64,000 nt of DNA from Rhodospirillum centenum SW (GTDB lineage Bacteria; Pseudomonadota; Alphaproteobacteria; Azospirillales; Azospirillaceae). The stretch's first letter is position 1. Each line of letters starts with the position of its first letter. The notes below the pieces were generated by a model, which was given only the letters and a program-made list of their open reading frames with translations, was not told the origin of the DNA and searched no databases. The translations under genes and the position numbers were made by a program. The stretch is taken from contig NC_011420.2 of the NCBI RefSeq assembly GCF_000016185.1, positions 3,263,001 to 3,327,000 of the forward strand, in the 5' to 3' direction. This document shows, in pieces, positions 55,891 through 64,000 of this stretch.

Positions 55891-58611
55891 TCAGGCCCCG
55901 ATCTCGATGGTGACGGTGGTGCCCAGGCCGGGGGCGGTCTCGATGGCCAGGTTGCCGGCGTGCAGGTCCACCAGGGACTTGGCGATGGGCAGGCCCAGCC
56001 CCGTGCCCTCGACCGCCGCACGGGTCTGCGCCACCTGCCGGAACGGCTCCATGGCGGTCAGCACCTCTTCCGGCGTCATGCCGGGGCCGGTGTCGCGCAC
56101 GGTGAAGACGGCCCCGCCGCCGGCCAGCGCCCGTGCCCGCACATCGACCCGGCCGCCGGGCGGGGTGAACTTCACGGCGTTGCCGATGATGTTCAGCAGG
56201 ATCTGGCGCAGCCGCAGCGCGTCCGCCGTCAGCGGCAGGGGCGACTCCGCCTGCACCTCCAGCAGCACCTCGCCGCGCACCGCCCGCGGCAGCAGCATGC
56301 CGACGCATTCCGCCGCCAGGATGCCGGCGTCCAGCGACTCCGGCGACAGCTCCATCCGCCCGGCCTCGATGCGCGACAGGTCCAGCACGTCGTTGACCAT
56401 GCGCAGCAGGTGCTCGCCCGAGGCGTGGATGCTCTGCACATAGTCCTGGATGCGCGGCGGCAGCGTCCCCGCCATGCCGGACATCATCAGGTCGGAGAAG
56501 CCGATGATGGCGTTCAGCGGAGTCCGCAGCTCGTGGCTCATGTTCGCCAGGAAGCGGGACTTCGCCTCGTTGCTGGCGGCGAGCTGGTCGCTCAGCTCCT
56601 TCACATGGCGCAGGTGGCGCAGCATCATGTCGCTGATGGCATGGCGCAGCGAGGTGGCGATCTCGTCCGCCCAGGTCGGCCAGGGGGCGGCATGGCCGCG
56701 CCGTTCCTCCACCCAGCGGTCGAAGGAGATGCGCGGCATCGGCCGCTGCCCGGCCGCGCCCAGCGGCTTCGCCGGGTCGCCGCCCCAGGTGATCTGCCGC
56801 GGCTCCTCCGGCCGGGTCCACATCACGAAGTCGCCGCCCGACAGGCGCAGCGCCAGCAGGCCGCTGGCCTTCTGGCGGTAGGCGGTGGCGTCGGGAAAGA
56901 CCGAGGACAGGCTGCTGGTGCGGAACAGGCCGGCGCTGCCCCAGCGCGGCTCCAGCCAGGCCCGCAGTGCCGCCACCTCCGCCGGCGGCGGGCAGTCGCC
57001 CACCGTCAGCAGATGACCGTCGATGGAGAGCGCTGCCCCGGTGGCGCCGAACAGGTCGGTCAGCCGCGTCGCCTGCTGCGTCAGCGCCGGCTCCACCGCG
57101 TCGGAGGAGGCCATCTGGACCATCAGCGCCGTCAGGACGGCGTGGTCCACCTGCCGGCCGCGCATCGCCTCCGCCCGCTCCACCGCGGCGATGCTGAGCG
57201 CCACCGCCTCCACCACCGTCATGGCGGCGGAGCGGCGGGGGATGGCGACATGGTGCGGCTGCCGGTGGTGCGCCGCCACCATGCCCCAGAGCCGCCCTTC
57301 CACCAGGATGGAGAAGGACATGGACGCGGTCACGCCCATGTTGCGCAGATACTGGAGGTGGACGGGGCTCAGGCTGCGGTGGCGGGAGAAGGACAGGTCC
57401 AGCGGCTCCGTCCCCTCGATCCGGTGGACCGGCACCGGCACGTAGTCGCGGTCGGGGACATGGCGCGACAGCGACTGGCTGTACAGTTCGCGCGCCTGCC
57501 GCGGGATGTCCGAGGCGGGGAAGTGCAGTCCGGCGAAGGACTGCGGCCAGTCCTCCACCTTGTCCTCGGCGATCACCTCGCCGTGCCAGTCGGCATCGAA
57601 GCGGTAGACGATGGCGCGCTCGAACCCGGTCAGGACCCGCACCGAGCGGGCGCAGGCCTGCGCCAGCCCGGTCAGGGAGGACGCCTGCCGGATCACGGCC
57701 ACGTCCGCCTCCACCGCCGCCAGCAGGGAGCACACCGGCGCCTCGCCCGGACGGGCGGTCAGGGGCTCCAGGTCCAGCACCACGCAGCCGCCGCTGCGGT
57801 GGGCGCGGATGTCGATGCGCCGCCCCCGGGCCATCTCCCCCCGCCAGGACCGGGAGGTCCGGTCCGGCAGCCAGTCCCGCAGCGCCGCCAGGGGACCGGC
57901 GTCCAGCACCTCCCCCAGCGGCCGGCCCAGCGGCGGGCGGGCGCAGTCCAGGAGTGCCTGGGCGTTGTCGCTGGCGGCGCAGACCGTCCAGTCCCGCGGA
58001 TCGACGGCCAGGACCGCGCCCCAGGGCTGGATGGCGCCGACCCGGCGGATGTCCTCCTGCTCGCAGACGGAGAAGTCCACCACCTCGCCGGTGACCGACG
58101 CGGTGTGTGCGGCCGGCGCCTCGGGCGCCGGTCCCGGCGGGCGCAGGTCCTCCAGCTTGCGCACGAAGATCCAGTAGCGGTCGGGCACGCCCGCGTTCTG
58201 CATGCGGATCTGCACCCGCACCGGCGCCATCTGGAAATCGAAGACGAAGTCGAAGCGGGCATCCAGCGTGCCGGAGGTCACACCGTCCATGAAGCGGCCG
58301 CTGAAGGCCGGGATGTTCGTGCAGGGCGCCACCTCGGTGAAGAAGTTGCGCCCGATGACCCGTTCGGGGATGCGGCCGCTGAGCCGGCTTTCCGTCCTGT
58401 TGTAACGGTGGATGACCCCGCTGCCGTCCACCTGGATGGCGCCGACCGGCAAGGCATCGAACTCGGCCGTCCCCATCCCGTCGATGGTGCCGCGGATCTG
58501 CTCGGTGAAGGGGCCGAAATCGTCGGTGGTCCGGTCCGGCACGACGGGCTCGTCTCTGGGGTTTCCGCCGATAGTAGCGCCGGCACCCCCCTGACGAGAA
58601 GGAGGTAACAC
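55891..58611 (-). CDS. ppr: PYP-bacteriophytochrome hybrid histidine kinase (Ppr-type photoreceptor)
   Basis: 906-aa sensor kinase. Residues about 46-155 are photoactive yellow protein: Y70, E74, R80 and C97 align, with constant offset 28, to Y42, E46, R52 and C69 of Halorhodospira PYP, so a p-coumaroyl chromophore is expected. C183 in FSVCEQEDI is the candidate biliverdin cysteine before the PAS domain (GAIQPWGAVLAV). The GAF domain has FPASDIPRQARELY and the PHY tongue is SFDRWVEERRGHAAPW. HisKA has H693 in MSHELRTPLN, and HATPase_c ends in DTGPGMTPEE and GTGLGLPIAKSLV. The start is uncertain (GTG 58611, GTG 58542 or ATG 58476). The first-described Ppr is from R. centenum and affects blue-light-dependent chalcone synthase expression. 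Confidence 0.95.
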   Translation of the reverse strand: MLPPSRQGGAGATIGGNPRDEPVVPDRTTDDFGPFTEQIRGTIDGMGTAEFDALPVGAIQVDGSGVIHRYNRTESRLSGRIPERVIGRNFFTEVAPCTNIPAFSGRFMDGVTSGTLDARFDFVFDFQMAPVRVQIRMQNAGVPDRYWIFVRKLEDLRPPGPAPEAPAAHTASVTGEVVDFSVCEQEDIRRVGAIQPWGAVLAVDPRDWTVCAASDNAQALLDCARPPLGRPLGEVLDAGPLAALRDWLPDRTSRSWRGEMARGRRIDIRAHRSGGCVVLDLEPLTARPGEAPVCSLLAAVEADVAVIRQASSLTGLAQACARSVRVLTGFERAIVYRFDADWHGEVIAEDKVEDWPQSFAGLHFPASDIPRQARELYSQSLSRHVPDRDYVPVPVHRIEGTEPLDLSFSRHRSLSPVHLQYLRNMGVTASMSFSILVEGRLWGMVAAHHRQPHHVAIPRRSAAMTVVEAVALSIAAVERAEAMRGRQVDHAVLTALMVQMASSDAVEPALTQQATRLTDLFGATGAALSIDGHLLTVGDCPPPAEVAALRAWLEPRWGSAGLFRTSSLSSVFPDATAYRQKASGLLALRLSGGDFVMWTRPEEPRQITWGGDPAKPLGAAGQRPMPRISFDRWVEERRGHAAPWPTWADEIATSLRHAISDMMLRHLRHVKELSDQLAASNEAKSRFLANMSHELRTPLNAIIGFSDLMMSGMAGTLPPRIQDYVQSIHASGEHLLRMVNDVLDLSRIEAGRMELSPESLDAGILAAECVGMLLPRAVRGEVLLEVQAESPLPLTADALRLRQILLNIIGNAVKFTPPGGRVDVRARALAGGGAVFTVRDTGPGMTPEEVLTAMEPFRQVAQTRAAVEGTGLGLPIAKSLVDLHAGNLAIETAPGLGTTVTIEIGA

Positions 58612-58735
58612 TCCCCGGGTATCCTTCCGGTCGCGGAAATGCCACGGCCTTCCGCCGTTCCACGGCCTTTCCGACGGTGGCCGCGCGGACCGGGCGACTA
58701 TGCCGCGGGGCTCCGCCGCGTCGCGGGCGCCCGCC

Positions 58736-58945
58736 TCAGCCGGTGCCCGGTTCGGCCGGGCGGTCTGTGTCCTCTGCGCGTCGGCGCAGCTCCTCCGCCG
58801 TGAGACCGGCCGGGGTGGCGCCCTGCAGGGTACCGTCCCCGGGCGTCCGCTCCGGCGCCTGCGTCTCTTCGCCCGGCCCGGGCCGGCCGTCCTGGCCGAC
58901 AGGCCGGGGGGCCGGGGCGCGGTCGGGTCGTCTGTCCTGGGTCAT
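58736..58945 (-). CDS. Small hypothetical Arg/Pro-rich protein
   Basis: 69-aa polar protein (MTQDRRPDRAPAPRPVGQDG, ending AEELRRRAEDTDRPAEPGTG). ATG 58945 has AGGAG 6 bp upstream. It is disordered in composition, with no recognised domain. It lies 125 bp upstream of ppr on the same strand. The interval 58946-59276 upstream of it holds nothing I can support apart from the ribosome-binding site of the RND adaptor. Confidence 0.5.
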   Translation of the reverse strand: MTQDRRPDRAPAPRPVGQDGRPGPGEETQAPERTPGDGTLQGATPAGLTAEELRRRAEDTDRPAEPGTG

Positions 58946-59276
58946 GGGGGGCTCCTGGCCGGTCGGGGAGGCGGGGATCGCCACACCCGGTCGACGCTCA
59001 ACAGCCGGGAGGTCGGCCTGCTCCCGCCCCCTGGCGCTGCTGCCGGCCCGGTGGCGAGGATCGCCACGGAATGGCGGTATCCGCCACCGCTTCCGACGTC
59101 TCCGACCGCCCTCCTGGGATGCCGGCCCCGGAAATCAAGGCTGTCCGGGCGGTGCCCCGAGGCTGGCACGCATTCTGCTTAAGGCTGCCCAGGAATGGTC
59201 ACAGGCTCCGGCGATCCCTCAAGGATCGGGCCGCGGGCCGGGACCGCACGACAGACTACGCGCAGCAGGAGGGGGG

Positions 59277-60632
59277 ATGGATTCGCTCGACAGCTTTGCC
59301 CGGCGGGAGGCCTATGCCCAGGCCGCACCCGTACCGGCGGACCCGGTGGAGTTTCCGGCGCCGAAGACGCGCCCGCGCCGGGACCGTGCCGGGGCGCCCG
59401 GGCTGTTCCGGCGCTGGCGCCGCGGCCTGACCGCCGTCGGCATCCTGGCGGTCGGGGTCGCCGGCCTTGTCACCTTCATCGCCACCAAGCCCGAACCGGC
59501 GCGCGAGACGAAGCCCGAACGCGAGTGGGCGGTGGATACCGTCACCGTGGCGCGCGGCGACCACCGGCCGGAGGTGGTCGCCCTGGGCACCGTGCTGGCC
59601 GGCCGCACCTCGGAGCTGCGGCCGCTCGTCAGCGGGGCGGTGCTCTCCATCTCCCCCGCGCTGCGCGACGGCGGTGTCGTGAAGGAGGGGGAGACGCTGC
59701 TCTCGCTCGACCCGGTGGACCACGAACTGATCCTGGCCCAGCGCCGCGCCGACCTGGACGAGGCCCGCGCCCGGCTGGACGAGCTGCGCGCCAACCTCAA
59801 GGCCCAGCAGCGCGAGGCGGAACGGGCGGAGACCCTGTTCCAGCGCGGCATCGTCGCCGCCCCCCGCTATGAGGAGACACAGAACGCCTATGCCGCCGAA
59901 CAGGCCCGCGTGCGGGCGCAGCAGGCGGTCATCGCCCGGCTCCAGGCTGCCGTGAAGGCGGCCGAGACCGACCTCGCACGGACGACCCTGGTGGCCCCGT
60001 TCGACGGTTTCGTCGGCGATGCGCGGGCCGAGGCCGGCATGTACCTGACCCCGGCCGACCGCGTCGCCGTGATCTCCGGCGCCGAGCGTCTGGAGGCCAA
60101 GGTGACGGTGCCGACCGACACCTACGGCCGGCTGGTCGCCAGCGGCGAGAGCCTGATCGGGCGTGAGGCCAAGGTGGTCTGGTCGCTGGGCCAGAACCGG
60201 CTGGAATTCCCGGCCCGCGTGGTCCGCGTCGATGACCGGATCAACACCGCGGCGGGCGGCGTCGCGCTGTTCGTGCAGCTCGACGGCACGCTGACCGGCC
60301 AGCCGATCCGGCCGGGCGCCTTCGTCAGCGTCACCATCCCCGACCGCCTCTATGCCGACGTGATCCGGCTGCCCGCTCCCGCCCTGCATGACGGCGGAAC
60401 CGTCTATGTGATCGAGGACGGCCGGCTGGCCGCCCGCCCGGTGGAGGTGGTCGCCGTCAAGGCGGATGCCGTCTACCTGTCCGGTGGTCTGCAACCGGGC
60501 GACCGCGCCGTCGTCACCCGCTTCCAGGAGATCGGACCCGGCCTGAAGGTCACCACCCGCAGCGCCCCCGCCGCCGAAGCCCAGCCCGCGCCGAAGGCTC
60601 CGGACGCGCCCAAGGCGGAGGACGCACCATGA
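59277..60632 (+). CDS. RND efflux periplasmic adaptor subunit
   Basis: 451-aa membrane fusion protein. A cytosolic N-terminus leads to one transmembrane anchor (LTAVGILAVGVAGLVTFIA). The barrel-sandwich and alpha-helical hairpin (about 110-210, EVVALGTVLAGRTSELRPLVSG and long coiled-coil VDHELILAQRRADLDEARARLDELRANLKAQQREAERAE-type) is followed by DLARTTLVAPFDGFVGD and beta-barrel domains. The Pro/Ala-rich tail is variable. ATG 59277 has AGGAGGGGGG just upstream. Its stop overlaps the permease start by 4 bp. Substrate is unknown. Confidence 0.93.
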   Translation: MDSLDSFARREAYAQAAPVPADPVEFPAPKTRPRRDRAGAPGLFRRWRRGLTAVGILAVGVAGLVTFIATKPEPARETKPEREWAVDTVTVARGDHRPEVVALGTVLAGRTSELRPLVSGAVLSISPALRDGGVVKEGETLLSLDPVDHELILAQRRADLDEARARLDELRANLKAQQREAERAETLFQRGIVAAPRYEETQNAYAAEQARVRAQQAVIARLQAAVKAAETDLARTTLVAPFDGFVGDARAEAGMYLTPADRVAVISGAERLEAKVTVPTDTYGRLVASGESLIGREAKVVWSLGQNRLEFPARVVRVDDRINTAAGGVALFVQLDGTLTGQPIRPGAFVSVTIPDRLYADVIRLPAPALHDGGTVYVIEDGRLAARPVEVVAVKADAVYLSGGLQPGDRAVVTRFQEIGPGLKVTTRSAPAAEAQPAPKAPDAPKAEDAP

Positions 60633-63600
60633 ACCCCAATGCCCTGATCCGCTCCTTCACCCGCCACAAGGTGGCGGCCAACATCCTGATGCTGCTGATG
60701 CTGCTGAGCGGCGTCTGGGGGATGCAGCGGCTGGAAGTCCAGATGGAGCCGGACTTCGACATTCCCCAGATCTCCGTCGCCGTCGTCTGGCCCGGTGCTT
60801 CGGCCGACGACGTGGACCGCGGCATCGTCGAGGCGCTGGAGCGCGAGGTCCGCTACCTGGACGGGGTGGATGACGTGGTCGGCCGCTCCCGCGAGGGCAT
60901 CGGCGAGCTGTTCATCGAGTACAAGTCCGGCACCGACATGACCCGGGCCATGACCGAGGTGGAACAGGCGGTCGCCAGCGTCACCACCCTGCCGCAGGGG
61001 TCGGAACGGCCGGTCATCCAGCAGTTCCTGGTCTATGACGACATCATGAACCTGGTGCTGTCGGGGCCGCTGCCCGAACCGGCCCTGCGCGCCTGGGCGA
61101 AGCAGATCCGGGACGGGCTGATGGCCCGCGGCGTGGACCGCATCAATGTCGAGGGCCTGCGCGACACCGAGATCTGGGTGGAGATCCCCGCCGCCGAGCT
61201 GGACCGGCTGGACGCCACCCTGGGCGATGTCGCCCAGCGCATCGGCGACATCTCCAGCGACGTACCCTCGGGCTCGCTCACCGGCGGGGTGGAGAAGCAG
61301 ATCCGCACCCTGGGCCGGCAGGAGCAGGCGTCGGGGATCGCCGGGCTGACCCTGCGCGGCGATGCCCAGGGGCGCCTGCTGACGCTGGGCGACATCGCCA
61401 CGGTGCGCGAGACCTACGAGGACGGCGCCGTCAGCGGCCGCCGCAGCGGCAACCCGGCGATCCGCCTGGAACTCCAGAAGGCGAAGAACGGCGACCTGCT
61501 GGCCATCACCGCGGTGGTGGACCGCTATCTGGAGCAGATCCGCCCGACCCTGCCGCCGACCCTGAAGCTGGAAATCTACGACCGCGAGACCGATGCCCTG
61601 GAACAGCGCATCGACATGCTGGTCGACAACGCCGTCGGCGGCATGATCCTGGTCTTCGCGGTGCTCTACATCTTCCTGCGCCCGCGGGTGACCTGGTGGA
61701 TCGTCGTCGATGTGCTGATGTCGCTCTCGGTCACCTTCGCCATCATGATGTGGCTCGGCCAGAGCATCAACATGATGAGCCTGTTCGCGCTGATCATGAT
61801 GGTGGGCATCATCTGCGACGACAGCATCGTCGTGGCCGAGCATGCCCAGACGCTCCAGGAGCGCGGCTGGGACCCGACCCGCGCGGTGGAGACGGCGGCC
61901 CGGCGCATGTTCTGGCCCATCGTCGCCGCCTCGGTGACGACGGTGGCGGCGTTCGCGCCCATGCTGATGATGCAGGGTCCCAACGGGGACTATGTCGAAC
62001 CGCTGCCCATGGTCGCCATCGCGGTGATCCTGGCCAGTCTGGTCGGCTGCTTCCTGACCCTGCCCAGCCACATCCGCCACGCGCTGGAGCACGACAAGGG
62101 CCACTCCTCCCGCGCCCGCCTCTGGTTCGACCGCTCCTTCCTGCGGTTCCGCGACGGCCGCTTCAAGCGCATCGTGCAGTGGTCGGTGGACAACCGCTAC
62201 GCCACGGTGGCGGCCGCCGTCACGGCCATGTGCCTTGCCATCGGATTGCAGGCCGGCGGCCGGGTCAACTTCGCCTTCTCGCCGCAGCCGGAAGGCCAGT
62301 CGCTGACGCTGAACCTGCTGTTCTCCCCCGGCACCCCGCGCGAGGTGGTGGCGCAGCAGCTCGACGAGGCGGAAGCCGCGCTCTACCGGGTGGAAGCGAA
62401 ACTGGGCTATGAGCGCGGCGCCCTGGTCAGCATGACCTTCGGCCAGGTCGGTGCGACCGTGAACGGCCGTGTCGTGCCCCAGGTCGGCGACTACATGGGC
62501 GGCATGGAGGCCGAGGTGATCTCCGCCGACCTGCGCGACGACCGACTGACCGACATCATGAAGATGTGGGAGGCCGAGACGCGCCTGCTGCCGGGCATCG
62601 ACGAGGCGGTGTTCGAGGAGGACAGCGCCGGCTTCGGCGGCAGCAACATCGGCTGGCGGCTCCAGCACGACGACCCCTATGTGCTGAAGCAGGCGTCGCT
62701 GGAACTGCGCGAGGTGCTGCGCGGCTTCGCCGGGGTCAGCGGCATCCGCGACAACCTGCCGGCCGGCAAGCCGGAACTGGTGGCCGCCGTCACCCCGCGC
62801 GGCGAGGCCCTGGGCTTCACGACGGAGATCGTCGGCCGCCAGCTCCGCGACGCCCTGGACGGCGCCATCGCCAAGCGCTTCCCCCGCGGCGACGAGGAGG
62901 TGACGGTGCGCGTCCGCCTGCCCGCCGCCGACCAGTCGGAGCAGGCGCTGCGCAACCTGCGGCTCCGCTCCCCCACGGGGGAGGAGGTGCCGCTGGGCGA
63001 CGTGGTCACCCTGAAGGAGCGGCCGGGTCTGGCCCGCATCCTGCGCAGCAAGGGGCTGCGCACCGTCTCCGTCTTCGCCGACGTGGACATCCACAAGTCC
63101 AACCCGGGCGAAATCCGCGATGCCATCGAGAAGGAGCATCTGCCCCGCATCATGGAGAAGTACGGCGTCGCCCGGAACATGGGCGACGGCGCCGAGCAGG
63201 AGGCCGAGTTCTGGGCCGACTTCTACGCCGGCATCCTGGTGGCGCTGGTCGGCATCTATCTGGTCCTGGCCTGGATCATGGGCAGCTTCACCCGCCCCGC
63301 GGCGGTGATGGCGGTGATCCCCTTCTCCGTGGCGGGGGCGGTGTACGGCCACTGGATCATGGGCGCCGACATGACCATGTTCAGCTACATCAGCATCATG
63401 GGCATGGCCGGCATCCTGGTGAACGACAGCATCCAGGTCGTCACCAGCATCGACGAGCGCCACGCGGCGGGCGAGCCGCTGCACCTCGCCGTCGTGGACG
63501 GGGCGGTGGAGCGCCTGCGCCAGGTCGCCCTGACCTCGCTCACCACCATCTTCGGCCTGCTGCCGCTGATGCTGGAGACGCAGCTCCAGGCGCAGTTCAT

Positions 63601-63811
63601 GATCCCGATGGCGATCACCTTCGTGTTCGGCATCGGCACCGCCACGCTGCTGGTCCTGCTGCTGATGCCGGCCATGCTGATGGTGGTGGAGGACGCGAAG
63701 TCCGGCGCCGGCCGGGTCTGGCGGGGACTGAAGCGGGGCGGCCGCTGGCTGGCCCGCGACCCCGACGCCCCCCGCCCGGCCCGACCGCCGGTCCGCACGC
63801 CGGCCGAGTGA
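60629..63811 (+). CDS. RND efflux transporter permease
   Basis: 1060-aa inner-membrane proton-driven exporter of the AcrB/MexB superfamily. Twelve helices are expected, with two large periplasmic loops. The TM1 start FTRHKVAANILMLLMLLSGVWGMQRLEVQMEPDFD and the TM4 proton-relay pair in MMVGIICDDSIVVAEHAQ are clear, followed by TTVAAFAPMLMM; the second half has VALVGIYLVLAWIMGSF and MGMAGILVNDSIQVV. The adaptor is encoded upstream and no outer-membrane factor is in the window. It resembles the hydrophobic-substrate (HAE) group more than heavy-metal exporters. Confidence 0.94.
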   Translation: MNPNALIRSFTRHKVAANILMLLMLLSGVWGMQRLEVQMEPDFDIPQISVAVVWPGASADDVDRGIVEALEREVRYLDGVDDVVGRSREGIGELFIEYKSGTDMTRAMTEVEQAVASVTTLPQGSERPVIQQFLVYDDIMNLVLSGPLPEPALRAWAKQIRDGLMARGVDRINVEGLRDTEIWVEIPAAELDRLDATLGDVAQRIGDISSDVPSGSLTGGVEKQIRTLGRQEQASGIAGLTLRGDAQGRLLTLGDIATVRETYEDGAVSGRRSGNPAIRLELQKAKNGDLLAITAVVDRYLEQIRPTLPPTLKLEIYDRETDALEQRIDMLVDNAVGGMILVFAVLYIFLRPRVTWWIVVDVLMSLSVTFAIMMWLGQSINMMSLFALIMMVGIICDDSIVVAEHAQTLQERGWDPTRAVETAARRMFWPIVAASVTTVAAFAPMLMMQGPNGDYVEPLPMVAIAVILASLVGCFLTLPSHIRHALEHDKGHSSRARLWFDRSFLRFRDGRFKRIVQWSVDNRYATVAAAVTAMCLAIGLQAGGRVNFAFSPQPEGQSLTLNLLFSPGTPREVVAQQLDEAEAALYRVEAKLGYERGALVSMTFGQVGATVNGRVVPQVGDYMGGMEAEVISADLRDDRLTDIMKMWEAETRLLPGIDEAVFEEDSAGFGGSNIGWRLQHDDPYVLKQASLELREVLRGFAGVSGIRDNLPAGKPELVAAVTPRGEALGFTTEIVGRQLRDALDGAIAKRFPRGDEEVTVRVRLPAADQSEQALRNLRLRSPTGEEVPLGDVVTLKERPGLARILRSKGLRTVSVFADVDIHKSNPGEIRDAIEKEHLPRIMEKYGVARNMGDGAEQEAEFWADFYAGILVALVGIYLVLAWIMGSFTRPAAVMAVIPFSVAGAVYGHWIMGADMTMFSYISIMGMAGILVNDSIQVVTSIDERHAAGEPLHLAVVDGAVERLRQVALTSLTTIFGLLPLMLETQLQAQFMIPMAITFVFGIGTATLLVLLLMPAMLMVVEDAKSGAGRVWRGLKRGGRWLARDPDAPRPARPPVRTPAE

Positions 63812-63845
63812 GCCCGCCCCTGTGCCTGCCCTGCCGTCGATCCTG

Positions 63846-63876
63846 CCGCCCCGTCCGGTTCCTCCGGGCGGGGCGG
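63846..63876 (+). terminator. Hairpin after the RND permease gene
   Basis: An 8-bp stem CCGCCCCG/CGGGGCGG (63846-63853 with 63869-63876), with an inner CCGG/CCGG, begins 34 bp after the stop. It is followed by TTGG only, so termination strength is uncertain. Confidence 0.55.
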
Positions 63877-63923
63877 TTGGCGTTGCGGGCAAGCGCCTTG
63901 TGCGGCCGGACCGGGGCGTGCCA

Positions 63924-64000
63924 ATGAAGGGGGCCCCGCAGCCCATCGGTCGCCGCCATGTCCTCCGCCCCGCCCCGCGCCCCCCGGCCCTTCCAGTCCC
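63924..64000 (+). other. Open frame running off the window edge
   Basis: An ATG at 63924 and another at 63958 (different frame) open into sequence that continues beyond the window. Both are too short to judge and have Pro/Arg-rich GC-typical translations, so no gene is claimed. Confidence 0.2.

Noticed and set aside
55657-58608. 983-codon plus-strand frame over ppr
   Set aside because: Shadow of the photoreceptor gene; the small ORF at 55724 is in a different frame from it.
60473-63946. 1157-codon open frame antisense to the RND permease
   Set aside because: High-GC third-position bias opens the opposite frame. The plus-strand protein has the full RND family pattern, whereas the antisense translation is low-complexity His/Ala/Gly-rich.

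Overview
The window is high-GC (roughly 70%) alphaproteobacterial chromosome with dense, mostly single-copy housekeeping genes. CcrM methylase, an NDUFA9-like SDR, DUF1150-Hsp20 and the lptC-lptA-lptB-rpoN-hpf-ptsN block point to Alphaproteobacteria. The most diagnostic gene is a PYP-bacteriophytochrome-histidine kinase (55891-58611) with the architecture of Ppr, described from Rhodospirillum centenum (Rhodocista centenaria). I infer that species or a close Azospirillaceae/Rhodospirillales relative. No phage, insertion sequence, rRNA operon or CRISPR array was seen.

Layout. 1-3.7 kb: ccrM (cut by the window edge) behind a leader holding seven GANTC sites, then rnhB and an S9 peptidase. 3.8-9 kb: anaerobic hemN under an FNR/FixK-type box, a repeat-rich HAD phosphatase, a radical SAM protein and ispE. 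9-16.8 kb: TPR protein, ETF-QO, family 4 UDG, moaB, two glycosyltransferases of the arsenosugar type and a PadR-DUF2218 regulator. 17-22.5 kb: ParA-like ATPase, an ftsE without ftsX, a Sel1/peptidoglycan-binding protein, tRNA-Gln and a large unrecognised protein. 22.5-30.6 kb: gltB, a GST and gltD, then uppP. 30.6-38.6 kb: NDUFA9-like SDR, tRNA-Leu, RNase D, LPS transport genes, rpoN, hpf and ptsN, closed by a very strong terminator. 38.6-41.5 kb: DUF1150, Hsp20, a solute-binding protein, fliN and a repeat-bearing small gene.

41.8-49.6 kb is an iron-uptake locus: an AraC regulator and a TonB-dependent siderophore receptor, each behind a Fur-box-like site, followed by two small membrane proteins and a PepSY reductase-like protein. 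Between regulator and receptor sits a two-gene unit (DUF4365 nuclease-fold protein plus an unrecognised 396-aa protein) that does not fit iron uptake. It is my best candidate for an undescribed, possibly defensive, system. 49.7-54.4 kb: DUF4212/sodium-solute symporter with a cNMP-CBS-DUF294 sensor. 54.4-58.6 kb: CsgG-like lipoprotein, a strikingly AT-rich island with a possible 17-aa ORF, and the Ppr-type photoreceptor. 59.3-63.8 kb: an RND efflux adaptor-permease pair.

A recurring oddity is short in-frame or boundary tandem repeats (periods 12-24 bp, mostly three to six copies) at or near gene starts and stops. This suggests frequent small replication-slippage duplications. Gene starts were chosen from ribosome-binding sites and remembered family alignments; nothing was checked against a database.
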